From: Arabidopsis thaliana
Lineage: Eukaryota; Streptophyta; Magnoliopsida; Brassicales; Brassicaceae
Assembly (NCBI RefSeq): GCF_000001735.4
Contig: NC_003076.8
Location: forward strand, 930,001-994,000
DNA length: 64,000 nt
Direction of reading: 5' to 3'
In this document: positions 25,801 through 37,493 of the stretch, piece after piece
How positions within the stretch are numbered: position 1 is the first letter of the stretch
How the letters are laid out: every line of letters starts with the position of its first letter
Notes under the pieces: generated by a model
Seen by the model: only the letters and a program-made list of their open reading frames with translations
The model's database searches: none
Told to the model about the DNA's origin: nothing
Position numbers and translations under genes: made by a program

Positions 25801-27857
25801 AACGAAAAAGAAGAAGATAAGCTAAGGTGTCAATTAATTTGGCGGTGTTGAAACAATAAATAGGTAGGTGACAAATGCAAACCCTAGCTACTTGTCTATT
25901 TGCCCCCAAGCCATGGAAGATGCAAGTTTTTTTTTTTTTTTTTTAAAGATTAAAATTATGAAATTAGAAGTTTGAAGAGTAGAGTCGATATTAGATAAAC
26001 AAAAGAAAGCAATCGGTTAAACGTTATCGTTTGGGACGTGTCTTCTTAGGGACTGTTGAAGTCTCCCAGCTCAAGTCAATAAAAGGTAAACTTTTAAAGG
26101 GTCCTCTAATAGACGGCTATGAATGTGACACGTGTCTTAAGTTCGTCATTTTTAAGTAATAAAATCTTATTATTTTTTCCTGCTTTTATTCTCATAATCT
26201 TGGTTCTTTCTTCATTAGTCCACTGATTTATTTTACCAACTATTTTATCATGGACATAATAACCAACTTCATAACTTCCGCCTCACTAAACTCTCCAACA
26301 TCTATTCAGGAAATTGGACAGGATTATATATTCGGAACATCACGGCCAAACCTGACCGTCAATCGTTAGAGGATCTTATGCGCATTTGGCTAAAAATTAG
26401 TTTTGCAGTGATGATGTTGCTTTTATTAAAATTTGTACAAATAACACTCTTTGATCTTATTAGTGTAATTTAACAATCAACTAAAAATGTTTATCTCGCT
26501 TTAAATTTAATGTTTGAGTTATGGATATAAAAATTATTTAGTATAAATTTGAATTTGAAACTTTTAGTTTTCTGGAATGAATGTCCGAACGGTATTATAT
26601 ATTGAGAAGAGATTAAAAACTTAGTAGTGAACATTAGGATTGAAGCAATAAAAGTGTCAAAAAGGACACTAAAGCCAAATGGTTAGGGATTAGACAGGTT
26701 GAAATGTTGGGGAGCATAAAAGCCAATAATTTGGTAATTTTCAGAGGACCCCCCTCTTATTGCGGCCACTTAATTCTATCTAATTTTTTCTAATAAATTC
26801 ACACACATGCCTCTGGAGTTTTAGCTTTAAAAGTTCTGTATGCAGAAGAAACTTTTTAAAGAAATACGAACCTTTAAAAGCTGAATCGCAGATCTAAAAG
26901 TAAAACAAAAGGTACATGACTCGGTTAACCTCTAATGGAATCGTCATATCAAATGTTTTGGAAAATTATTGGTTTTTAATTAGGGTATATATAGCTTATA
27001 GTTCAAGAGATTTACATATATAGCGGCATTTCTTTCTACAAGAAGTAGGATTAATAAACTTATTAGGTTCACAAAGTAAATCACACAGTTTATAAAAAAA
27101 AAAAAAAATGTTAGAAAAAAACAAATAAATATGTTACCCAATAAAACTAAATGAATAATTCTATAAGCAACCTTTTGTTTTCTGAAAAAGGTTGTACCAA
27201 TTATGGAGTCACATGTGCAAATCGCAGTGCAATTATCCTCATAAGTCATAACAAATCCAAATAACGAAATTTATAGTAATAAATTCTACAGAGAACCAAA
27301 AGACAAGTACTATATATCTTCCGATAATTATTTAAAAACCCTACAAATCTTATTAGATTTTGAACATAAAACCCCAAAATCCAAAGACGAGTGCCTCCAT
27401 CTATTATTGTCTCTAAGTGAGACAAAACCTACATTGATATGAATACATACACATCAATGCACACATGTAGTCAAATTATTTGATAGAGATAATGAAAACT
27501 GAGCTAGACACATGTTGCAAAACACATACATACAAAATCTCATACAAAAAGATCTGTATATCTATAATTATAAACATATCTCTCTCATCTCTCACTCTCT
27601 CTCTCGCCCACACACATTCAAGAAGAATATAAAGTGTTATTAAGTCATGGGACCATATCGTTTCTGTAGCTTACATTCGACCTTTTTCGTGGACTACACG
27701 ATCTGTCTCTCTCTCACTCTCTCTTTCTATCTCTAAAAATAAAAGCTTCAGTCTTTTTTCTCTCTTTTTTTGGAATTAAAAGGTTTAACCTTTACCTTTT
27801 TTTCCCTTCACTATCGATAATTGATCTTCTCTTTCGGCTGAATATAAATCTGAAAAA
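19899..27857. other. 8-kb AT-rich intergenic region upstream of PTL
   Basis: No gene is supported. It includes the TRM 3' UTR, a poly(T) micro-insertion flanked by 16-bp repeats (21546-21585), a pair of ACGTGTC-type motifs (about 26035 and 26130), and the PTL promoter. CT-rich leader-like sequence (about 27585-27735) suggests the PTL 5' UTR. Such long flanks are usual for tightly patterned developmental regulators. Confidence 0.6.
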
Positions 27858-30760
27858 ATGGATCAAGATCAGCATCCTCAGTACGGTATACCGGAGCTCC
27901 GGCAGCTCATGAAAGGCGGAGGAAGGACGACTACTACAACACCGTCTACTTCTTCTCATTTTCCCTCTGATTTCTTCGGTTTTAACCTTGCTCCGGTGCA
28001 GCCACCGCCACACCGTCTTCATCAGTTCACTACTGATCAAGATATGGGTTTCTTGCCACGTGGCATACATGGATTGGGTGGAGGTTCTTCAACGGCTGGA
28101 AATAACAGTAACTTAAACGCGAGTACTAGTGGTGGAGGAGTTGGGTTTAGTGGGTTTCTTGACGGTGGTGGTTTCGGCAGCGGAGTAGGAGGAGACGGTG
28201 GAGGAACTGGAAGGTGGCCGAGACAAGAAACCCTAACTCTGTTGGAAATTAGATCTCGTCTTGATCATAAATTCAAAGAAGCTAATCAAAAAGGACCTCT
28301 TTGGGATGAAGTTTCTAGGTTTGCTTCACTTCTCCTCTCTCGATTTTACCCTAATTTCTCTCTCTCATCATTTTTCTTGTTTTTTTAAAAGCAATTATAT
28401 AAAAAAAGACACTATATGCATATTTCTCAAATCAATTCATACCACAAGAGTTTGATTCATTCATATATAATGTCTCTAGCTAGTTTTCCTTCTCTTTTTT
28501 CAAGATAATGTCTCCTAGTTTAAACGTTGATCAATAATTTGAAGAAAATTAATGATATTTGTAACTAAAACACTAAGTCGTAGCTTCCATCTTCTTAACA
28601 ATTTTTTTTTCAAACGTTGAGTATTTTGTTGTTGTTGTTTTGGATTTTCTTTCAGATTTGAAAAGATTTGACCTTTCATACGCTTTCTTGTTAAAAATTA
28701 GACCTTTCAAGTGAAAATCCCGAAGACAATTTTAATCTTTTTTTATTCTTGTATTAATAACAAGAAAGAATGTGACCTCAACACTCTTCTTGGGTTCCTC
28801 AATTTAAACTTACTTTTTCAGCTGATCTATACAGACGTATATATATAAATGTGTTAACATTCTCACGTATATACGCAGACACACATATTGATGTATAAAC
28901 TATAGAGTGGTCAGTTTCAAACAATTTCTTTAGGAGTTGTTTTGTTTTGGTCAAGAGAATGACCAGACCTTGGCAGTTTCAGTTAAGACACTATCAGGTG
29001 CTTTAAAAACCCAAAAGGGTAAAACATAAACAAGAGTAAAACAAAAAGATTTATTATCTTCTTTGACTTTGATTTTTAGTTTTCTACTTTTCTTTTTACT
29101 GATAACTTCTGATTCATCTTTCTTAGCTTCTGAAGATATGTACCCTCTTCTTTTGTGTAACTGAGCATTGAAACATGTTCTTGTGATAAACTATTAGTCC
29201 ACTAGTAACTAAGTCTCAAAAACAGTCTTGGTCCGAAAGTTAACAACTGTATGTTATAAGAAGACAAACTTTATGTGTGTCACTATCGAATCTAATATTT
29301 GCATGAAAATGAATATGAATATCTTATCAATTGTTAATGATTCAAGCTAGTTTCAAGATTAGGGCACTGCTCCGAATTCAATCAAACATGAGCTGATTTA
29401 GCTACTTTCTATTCTTATTTCTTTTATTATTATATTCTTAAATAGGATTATGTCCGAGGAACATGGATACCAAAGGAGTGGGAAGAAATGCAGAGAGAAG
29501 TTTGAGAATCTGTACAAATACTATAGGAAGACTAAAGAAGGCAAAGCCGGAAGACAAGACGGAAAACATTACAGATTTTTCCGGCAGCTCGAAGCGCTAT
29601 ACGGGGATTCTAATAACTTGGTTTCTTGTCCCAATCATAACACGCAGTTCATGAGCAGTGCTCTTCATGGTTTCCATACTCAAAACCCTATGAACGTTAC
29701 TACAACAACGTCCAACATCCATAACGTTGATAGTGTTCATGGTTTTCATCAAAGCCTTAGTCTTTCTAACAACTACAACTCCTCCGAGCTTGAGCTGATG
29801 ACTTCCTCTTCGGAAGGGAATGATTCTAGTAGTAGAAGGAAAAAGAGGAGTTGGAAAGCGAAGATAAAGGAGTTCATTGATACGAACATGAAAAGGTTGA
29901 TAGAGAGGCAAGATGTTTGGCTTGAGAAGTTGACAAAGGTTATTGAAGACAAAGAGGAACAACGGATGATGAAAGAAGAGGAATGGAGGAAGATTGAAGC
30001 TGCAAGGATTGATAAAGAGCATTTGTTTTGGGCTAAAGAGAGGGCGAGGATGGAAGCTAGGGATGTTGCGGTGATTGAGGCATTGCAATACTTGACAGGA
30101 AAGCCATTGATAAAGCCGCTGTGTTCATCCCCGGAAGAGAGGACAAATGGTAATAATGAGATCCGAAACAATAGTGAGACACAGAATGAGAATGGAAGCG
30201 ATCAAACGATGACTAACAATGTTTGTGTTAAAGGAAGTAGTAGCTGCTGGGGTGAGCAAGAGATTTTAAAGCTTATGGAGATAAGAACGAGCATGGACTC
30301 GACCTTTCAAGAGATATTAGGAGGGTGCTCGGATGAGTTTCTATGGGAGGAAATCGCAGCGAAGTTGATTCAGTTAGGGTTTGATCAGAGAAGTGCCTTA
30401 TTATGCAAGGAAAAGTGGGAATGGATAAGCAATGGAATGAGGAAAGAAAAGAAGCAAATCAACAAGAAAAGAAAGGATAATTCGTCCAGCTGCGGCGTGT
30501 ACTACCCGAGAAACGAAGAAAATCCAATCTACAATAATCGAGAAAGTGGATATAATGATAATGATCCGCATCAAATCAACGAACAAGGCAATGTAGGTTC
30601 TTCAACATCAAACGCAAACGCAAACGCAAACGTAACCACTGGAAATCCGAGCGGTGCAATGGCTGCTAGTACAAACTGCTTCCCGTTCTTCATGGGAGAT
30701 GGAGATCAGAATTTGTGGGAGAGTTATGGTTTGAGGCTCAGTAAAGAAGAGAATCAGTAA
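27858..30760 (+). CDS. PTL: PETAL LOSS, trihelix (GT-2 type) transcription factor
   Basis: Two exons, 27858-28318 and 29446-30760, give 591 residues. Nuclear DNA-binding protein that restrains growth between sepals and shapes petal initiation and orientation (known for PTL). The N-terminus is Gly- and Ser-rich. The first trihelix domain starts at about residue 119 (RWPRQETLTLLEIRSRL) and is split by the 1,127-bp intron after residue 153, resuming in exon 2 (GYQRSGKKCREKFENLYKYY). A basic stretch (SRRKKRSWKAK) and a long charged helix (about residues 260-360) form the central GT-2 domain. The second trihelix (CWGEQEILKLMEIRT) starts at about residue 421, followed by a Lys/Arg-rich nuclear-localisation-like run. 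A short (CAAACG)n hexamer run near 30612-30632 encodes Asn-Ala repeats. Corresponds to At5g03680. Confidence 0.96.
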
Positions 30761-33388
30761 GTAATTTCTCTTAATGAAGAAGAAGAAGGTAATCATGTGG
30801 TTAACTAATTCTTTTGAGTTAGCTATATATGAGATAAACCTTGACTTAGCTATTATATGTCACATGCTGCTTAGAATTAAGAAATATTTGTTGGGGCTTA
30901 ACGAATTATATATCAGCATATATAAGATGAGAGTCTAAGAATTATATCAAATTAGGCTTTAACCAACGTACGATTATATATTATGTTTTCATGTATTTAT
31001 TCTGTAAGACTTTTTAATATCAATCTTTCTCTAAATATTGAATTTTGATCCCAATAGCATACGTATTTTATATATATCCATATGCTAAAGCCTAAAGATC
31101 GTATCTCATAAAAACCAATGTTTATAAGAGAAATTATTTGTTTCACATCCAAAGGCATAGGCACGCAAGACCAGACAAGACATGTCATAGGATAACTAAG
31201 AAAATCAAATCATGCATGAGTCTCAAGCCACTCGATATTTAAGCGTAATTCTTCTTTACCCTTTAATATGAACATGACATTTTCCCTCGTCCCTAAAATT
31301 AAACCAAAATTTCCGGGGGTTGAATGAATAATTTTTGATGATTCATATGAAAGGAATTGACTGAGCCCATACTTCTATGCTTTTCTTTGGCAGACTATGA
31401 ATAGATTCGAGAGACACTAACATATGAACCAAACGGTTTGTCCATTGGCATGCAGCATTTTTAATGAGTTCTGTTTTTTTTTGGTTTTCCTGAGGACATT
31501 AGTTTTTTTAAATACTTGAATAATAATTGCTCAGTTTTTTTAAGAAAATAAGTTTCTTGAAGAGAAACTCTTATTTATAGGGTTTTTAAGTTTTCATTAG
31601 GATTAAGAACTTTACAAATCTAATTTACATAGTTTTTAGAAAATTCATTTCTTATTTTTCTTCAAAGGAAAAACACTTTTTAAAATCTTAGTTAAGTAAT
31701 AAAATGGTTTTTTCAAAAGATGAAAAAACACTATTATAGTATAAATGGGGGACTATAAAATAAATGGTGTAAATCATAATTGCTTTTTCTTCTTCTATTC
31801 GGTTTTTGGACCAACTTTTCTGCCATGGAAAGTTCATAACATTTAAAATGGATCAAACATCTCTACTGAATTGTTTAGCTTATCGTTGTAAATCGTGAAA
31901 CTTGTTTGATCTTGATTTGGTCTAGAAGACTCAACCTAATTAATACATGTACATAAATGGAGATACAAAGAAAACATACATAGAAGGCTAGAGCTGTAAA
32001 TTTGGGTAATCGTCCTAGAGAGAGAAAGAGATGGAGATGAGAGTTATGTAGATGGAGACAGAGAGGAAGAGTAGTGAAGTAAGCTCTGGTCGATTCAGTG
32101 TGTTAATGGTCAGAGAGAAAGTAACCATTTGCCTTTATCTCTCTCTCTCCATGATCTCACTCTTCTCCTTTTGTCCCTATTCCCTATAGAGACAGTGAGA
32201 CACGAGCACGAGTCAATACAATCCTTCGTACGTACACATTATTGATAACGTTGATTAATTCTGAATTGTCTCTATTCTCATTTAAGTGCTTGTTCGTTTT
32301 ATGGGTTCCACACAAGACCATATTCATACTTCTAGAGCTTGATGATTCTTCTTGTCAAACTTTATCAACTGTTTGATTTGTGGATATAGGACGATGTTGA
32401 TACTTGAATAAGTCGTGTCCTATATTTTGTGGAAATTTAGAGAACACGTCACACAATGACTTTTTTGAAGTTCAATGTTTACTCTTCAGAGCAATCCACT
32501 TCTGTGGAAATTTCAATCCATTTAAGGGAACTAATTAACAACAAAACGTTGAAGACTCTTTCCATTTACATGAGCTCATGAAAACCTTATATAAAACCTT
32601 CAAAATTTTCTAATATATCCTTATATTCATTTAATTTATACTTGTAAAAATTTGCATTTACATCTGAACATTAAGAATATCAGGTTGCGAAAAAAGAAAC
32701 CCAAAAAGAAGTAGATTGTAGTGTATGCGAAGACTGAAATTAGAGTAATTAACAAAAAAAAAAGACTCATCCTAACATTATCATCACAAAAGATTCAAAA
32801 CTGTTTTGATGACCCTATTTTGACGTTCAGTCACTGCCATTGTCTCTCTATTCTGTCCACCCTACGACTAGACACATCATCACCTCATTATATGAAATTT
32901 ATTATTTTAATATTCTGCTCATTCAATCTTCAAATTCTTCTTTCTTTAGATTTTTTTAAAAGTATTTTGTTATTTATGTAGCAGAAAAAGTCTTTCTTTT
33001 GTCAACGTAGATATAAGAAAGTTACATCTATAGAACGAGGAGCTACAAAACCCAAAATTAAAAATTCCTGAAACCTAATATCTACGTTAATCTGTTTTGC
33101 TTTACCTTGCAAATTAATAAGTGGGAACAAAACTTTAGCAGAAATATAATAAAATTTTCTTTTTTATTAGATTATGAACTTACATACATAATTTACAACA
33201 AAATCTTCCCACGATAAGGGTTTATCATAAATGCTTTACAATTTAGATATTCGAGGGCTGATATCATATGCCCAAGTATAGTACTAAAAACATCTAATCC
33301 CACAAAAAGAACACCAAAACAAATTATTATATAATCTGTACAATAAAACCAAAACTCCAAAAAATAATGAAATTCCGAAAATAACCTT
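30761..33388. other. Intergenic region between convergent PTL and FBA4
   Basis: Both neighbours end toward this region, so it holds two 3' UTRs and spacer. No gene is seen. A GA-rich stretch (about 32010-32090) and a CT-rich stretch (about 32140-32170) are partly complementary but too imperfect for a confident hairpin call. Confidence 0.6.
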
Positions 33389-34982
33389 TTAATATTTGTA
33401 GTCTTTGACGTGAAGGCTCTCGGACGCACCTTCACCTAACTGAGCATCACCCTTGTAGCCACCAAGGGTTGCTTCAGAGTTAGCCTTGGCTCTAGCCAAG
33501 AACGCCTTTTGAGCCTTGTCCACATTCTCCTCTTTACCTCCCCAAGCCTTGAGTGTACTCTGTTGAAGCGCACGTCCATACGAAAACGTCAAGCTCCATG
33601 GTTTCTTCCCTTTGAGCTGATTAATGGCGTTTAAATTCACAGTTGCTTCTTCCTCACTCTGTCCTCCAGACAAGAACACAACGGCTGGAACTGCTGCAGG
33701 AACAGTCCTTTGTAAAGCACGGACCGTGTGCTTGGCGATCACTTCGGGTTTAACTTTAGAACCACTGTCAGAACCTGGAGTAACCATGTTTGGTTTCAAG
33801 AGTGTTCCTTCTAAGATCACATGGTGATCACTAAGAGCCTTGTAACAAGCCGCAAGGACTCGTTCCGTGACATAAGCACATTTCTCAATGTCATGAGATC
33901 CATCAACAAGAATCTCTGGTTCAACAATGGGAACAAGACCGTTCTCTTGGCAAATAACTGCGTATCTCGCTAAACCATAAGCATTCTCATGGATAGCTAA
34001 CTCAGAAGGCTCATTGTTTCCGATTTTGAGAACAGCACGCCACTTGGCAAAACGTGCACCAGCTTCATAGTACTTCTTGCAACGGTCACCAAGTCCGTCG
34101 AGACCAGTGGTTGTGGTTTCACCATTTGTACCAGCGAGCTCAACGGTTCCTTTATCGACTTTAATACCTGGAAGCACTCCAGCTTCCTTCATTACATCAA
34201 CAAATAGTTTCCCTGTATCAGAAACCAACCACATCAATACTAGAATCATGAGTATAGGATCTGAACAAGCATTGTTCAATATAGTGATTGAATTAACCTA
34301 AACTAAGATATATAAACAATAACTTCACAGATCCTTCTATACACATCAGAAACACCAGAATCAACTTCTTCTACAAATCAGAACAGATATATGAACCAGA
34401 AAATGGTGAAAGTTCTTGTGAGGTTTTAGAGTTAAGACCTGAAGCAGTTTTCTGGTAGAGTGTTTCTTCGAAGAGAATGATACCACTGATGTATTGGAGA
34501 GCTCCAGGAGTGGTGAACAAGAGCTCACGAAGAGCACGTCTGTTTGATTCAACGTTCTCAACGTTAATGCTTACGAAACGTTTTCCGATTGTTCCTGTGG
34601 ATTCATCAGCAGCGAGAATACCTTTCCCTGGTGTTCCTATGTAAGCGGCATTGGCGATGAGCTCATCTGTGAAGAAGATCGGACAAAAACGAGATTCAGG
34701 TGAATTTTGATTTAGGAATTGAACAGTCTTCGAGCTATGATCAAAGCAATTTTGTAACAAAAGAGATGGAATTGGCAGAGAACCACGATTGATGAAACTT
34801 GAACAAAATCGATTCGAGCAAACGAATCAGAGGATACTTTTGAATTCCTTACAGGTTCTAATGATTGAATAACGACGATGCCAAATTAGAATTGATAATT
34901 GTGGATGAAACTGGATGATCGAAGAATGAAAAGTACGGCGGAAGTAAGATTTACCGGCGAATTTGGATTTGAAGCACGACAT
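33389..34982 (-). CDS. FBA4: Fructose-bisphosphate aldolase, class I, cytosolic
   Basis: Three exons on the minus strand, 34955-34982, 34439-34666 and 33389-34212, give 359 residues. Reversible cleavage of fructose 1,6-bisphosphate to glyceraldehyde 3-phosphate and dihydroxyacetone phosphate in glycolysis/gluconeogenesis. No transit peptide precedes the conserved start ([16 protein letters not shown]), so the enzyme is cytosolic. The phosphate-site block [15 protein letters not shown] is in exon 2. The class I signature [11 protein letters not shown] is in exon 3, with the Schiff-base lysine codon at 33794-33796. The C-terminus ends in KDYKY, whose final tyrosine is catalytically important in class I aldolases. 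Length is normal. Gene order indicates At5g03690 (FBA4); an alternative isoform with a longer N-terminus is possible. Confidence 0.95.
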
Positions 34983-35873
34983 TGTGAATAAAAGAGGCGG
35001 CGGCGACGGAGAAGATATGATTGTGAGAAATAATGGAAACGATTTTACGTAATTTTTGAAATTGAGATTAATGGGCCTTTAAAAGGCCGCGTTGTAGACG
35101 GACATGACGACAAATATAGAGATTTTACGATCGGCCCATAGAAATTGTCGCTTTGTGACTCCAACGACTAGTAGAAATCGTCGCTTTGCCAGTGAAATTA
35201 TAAAAAAAAGTTTTTTTTTTATCTATTTTCAAAAGGGTCATTTTTGTTACAATTTATCTGCTATTTTTAGTACTTTTCTTGTGGATTCATATTTGGATTT
35301 GGGAGAGATAAAAAAACTCGGTCAAATATTGCCAAGGAACAAGCATATGAAAGAATTAGAAGAAAAGTTGGCTTTTTGATCACACAAATATGGTCATCAC
35401 TAAATTGTCGACATGATAAAACGGGGTAAATTCTGGTGGTTGCGCCCGTGAACTTAGCACTAGTGCATGCGGCTGACCAGAATATTAAAAAGTAACAATC
35501 TAGAATTAGATGTAAAAGTAGTGAAGATTATAAAAAATTGGATAATGGAAATCTCAAACATGTGGGTCTAAAGGAAAGTCCACTATCCACACTTGTTAGC
35601 GTCATCCGTGACGCCAATTGCTCATTTTCCACTATTTGATCAATAAACTATTTCTACCATTTCACCTTTTTCGAAAAAATAATCATATAAACAAACTTTA
35701 TCTCCTCAACCATATAACATATCTTCGTAATACTAATAAGTACTTGTTAGGTAAAAATATTCATCAACAAGATAATGGTCAAATTGCAAAAAGAAGTTAA
35801 TTTTATACTATTGTGTAAAATACATACCTCTCGTAAAAAAAAATATATGAGAAAAAAAAAAACTAGAAAGCTA
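34983..35873. other. FBA4 promoter and 3' flank of the lectin-PAN gene
   Basis: Contains two GGCCCA/TGGGCC site II-type motifs (about 35073 and 35135), common in promoters of highly expressed housekeeping plant genes. It also has a near-identical 17-bp direct repeat, TAGAAATTGTCGCTTTG (about 35139-35155) and TAGAAATCGTCGCTTTG (about 35173-35189). No gene is seen. Confidence 0.55.
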
Positions 35874-37322
35874 TCATCTCCGACTCATTTCAACGGAATT
35901 AAAACTATCCGACCCGAGATTTTTATATGGGCCGGGTGATAACCCATTATCTTCTTCTAGTACCCGTTTCTCTCTTCTCCAATTCCTAAACCCGACATAA
36001 ACCATCGCCACCATTAAAACCAAAGCAATCACAGCAAGCAAAGACATCCCAACCGTTAATCCTACTCGACTCTTTTTCTTCCCTACACCTTCACGTACCT
36101 TAAAATAACCCAATTTACTCGGATCCGCAACACCCAACATCGTCCGAATCGGGTAATTAACCAAATAACAAAACCCAGACCCGTTATTGTAAACCGCCCC
36201 GAAACACTTGCAATTATCCACACACATCTCCTCACACTCTCCTAAAGATGACGTCGTTTTATGATCCATCAGTTCCTTAAACGGCACTTCAACGCCGTCA
36301 CGTCTCACCACTTTAAACTCCGTCGTCTTATCACAAAAATCCGCCGGTGATGAAGCCGCGTGAGTACACTCTCCGATCACGGTTCTGTTATCAATACACG
36401 AACAACCCGATCCGGGAGTACATAGACTATACGGACCACACGGATTTGGTAGATCACAAGTTTCACGAATTGCTTCGTAATTCAATGCCCAGTGAGATCC
36501 ATCCCAGAGATATCCCCGGAGATTCCCGTCGGATTCTAATCGGAGAATTAGTAAACCGTTGACCGGTCTTTGAAAACTATTAAACGCTTCAACATCGATT
36601 GGTATACTTCCGGTTTGGTACATACCGAGATAACCATTCGGGTTAATCCGAGCGAGAATTGGACCAGCTCCGTCTTTGACTTTGGCTTTAGCTTGAAGAG
36701 CACTGTGTTTCCAGTAAAACTGTTGAGACTCTTCGCTGACTTTAGCGTATAAACCGATGAAATCGCTACCTAACCGCATCGAATATAAACCATTGGGTGA
36801 AACCAAAGCCATGGCAGATGTGAAATTCTGGCTTTCGACGAGGGTATTTCCGGGAAAATCAAAACTCTCCCACTCAACGAACGTCGACGTTTTCACCACT
36901 TGAAGATTTGAGTCGTTACGGAGGATTAGACGGTCTCCGTTAGTATGAGTTGACCATTCTAACCTTGAAGAAGGATCGATAATTACGAGACTACCATTGA
37001 AGAAGAGTTTCGTTTTATGCGACCAGCTAGCTGAGCGGGTCGGGTCGAGAACCCATAGTGGATCCGTTAAATTTGGGTGGGTGACGGCGAGAGAGAGACG
37101 TGACCCGTTTACCCTTAAGAACCCGAATGAAAAGTTACCGTTTGAGTCAGTGAGGAGAGGCTGGAACGAGTCGATGGACGAGTCCGGTTTAGCTTCAAAG
37201 CCTTTTACCAGCTCCAAAACCGGTTCGACCGCGTTGACTCGTTGCCATTTATGAGAAAAAACCAAGAAAACGAACAATAAAAGTAAAACACGAGTGAAAG
37301 AGTTTAAACACAAACCTTCCAT
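35874..37322 (-). CDS. Membrane-anchored bulb-lectin/PAN (apple) protein without kinase domain
   Basis: Single exon, 482 residues. The order of parts is an N-terminal signal peptide (hydrophobic LLLLFVFLVF, about residues 12-22), a D-mannose-binding bulb-lectin-like region (about 60-170, with WESFDFPGNTLV), an S-locus-like region, a Cys-rich EGF-like segment (CDLPNPCGPYSLCTPGSGCSC) and a PAN/apple domain with paired cysteines (GECEEMCVDNCKCFGAVY). One transmembrane helix (VGMSLLAVIALVLMVAMVYV) and about 40 cytoplasmic residues follow. This is the ectodomain plan of S-domain receptor kinases, but the frame ends cleanly before any kinase sequence, and no kinase remnant is seen downstream. Corresponds to At5g03700. 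It may act as a co-receptor or sugar-binding surface protein; that role is inference. Confidence 0.92.
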   Translation of the reverse strand: MEGLCLNSFTRVLLLLFVFLVFSHKWQRVNAVEPVLELVKGFEAKPDSSIDSFQPLLTDSNGNFSFGFLRVNGSRLSLAVTHPNLTDPLWVLDPTRSASWSHKTKLFFNGSLVIIDPSSRLEWSTHTNGDRLILRNDSNLQVVKTSTFVEWESFDFPGNTLVESQNFTSAMALVSPNGLYSMRLGSDFIGLYAKVSEESQQFYWKHSALQAKAKVKDGAGPILARINPNGYLGMYQTGSIPIDVEAFNSFQRPVNGLLILRLESDGNLRGYLWDGSHWALNYEAIRETCDLPNPCGPYSLCTPGSGCSCIDNRTVIGECTHAASSPADFCDKTTEFKVVRRDGVEVPFKELMDHKTTSSLGECEEMCVDNCKCFGAVYNNGSGFCYLVNYPIRTMLGVADPSKLGYFKVREGVGKKKSRVGLTVGMSLLAVIALVLMVAMVYVGFRNWRREKRVLEEDNGLSPGPYKNLGSDSFNSVEMSRR

Positions 37323-37449
37323 TTTTGGAAACTTGAATCAAAGAGAAAGAGAGAGAGGTTTTTTAGCTCTCAGAAATGGAAAGAGATTGTGATGTTTTTT
37401 TTTTATTCTTTCATGCAGAGAGACTCCATTGCATCATATACTTAGAAGA

Positions 37450-37493
<44 letters not shown>

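Noticed and set aside
32010..32170. Possible hairpin between GA-rich and CT-rich stretches (microRNA precursor idea)
   Set aside because: Pairing is only simple-sequence GA/CT complementarity with many mismatches, and no known miRNA sequence is recognised.
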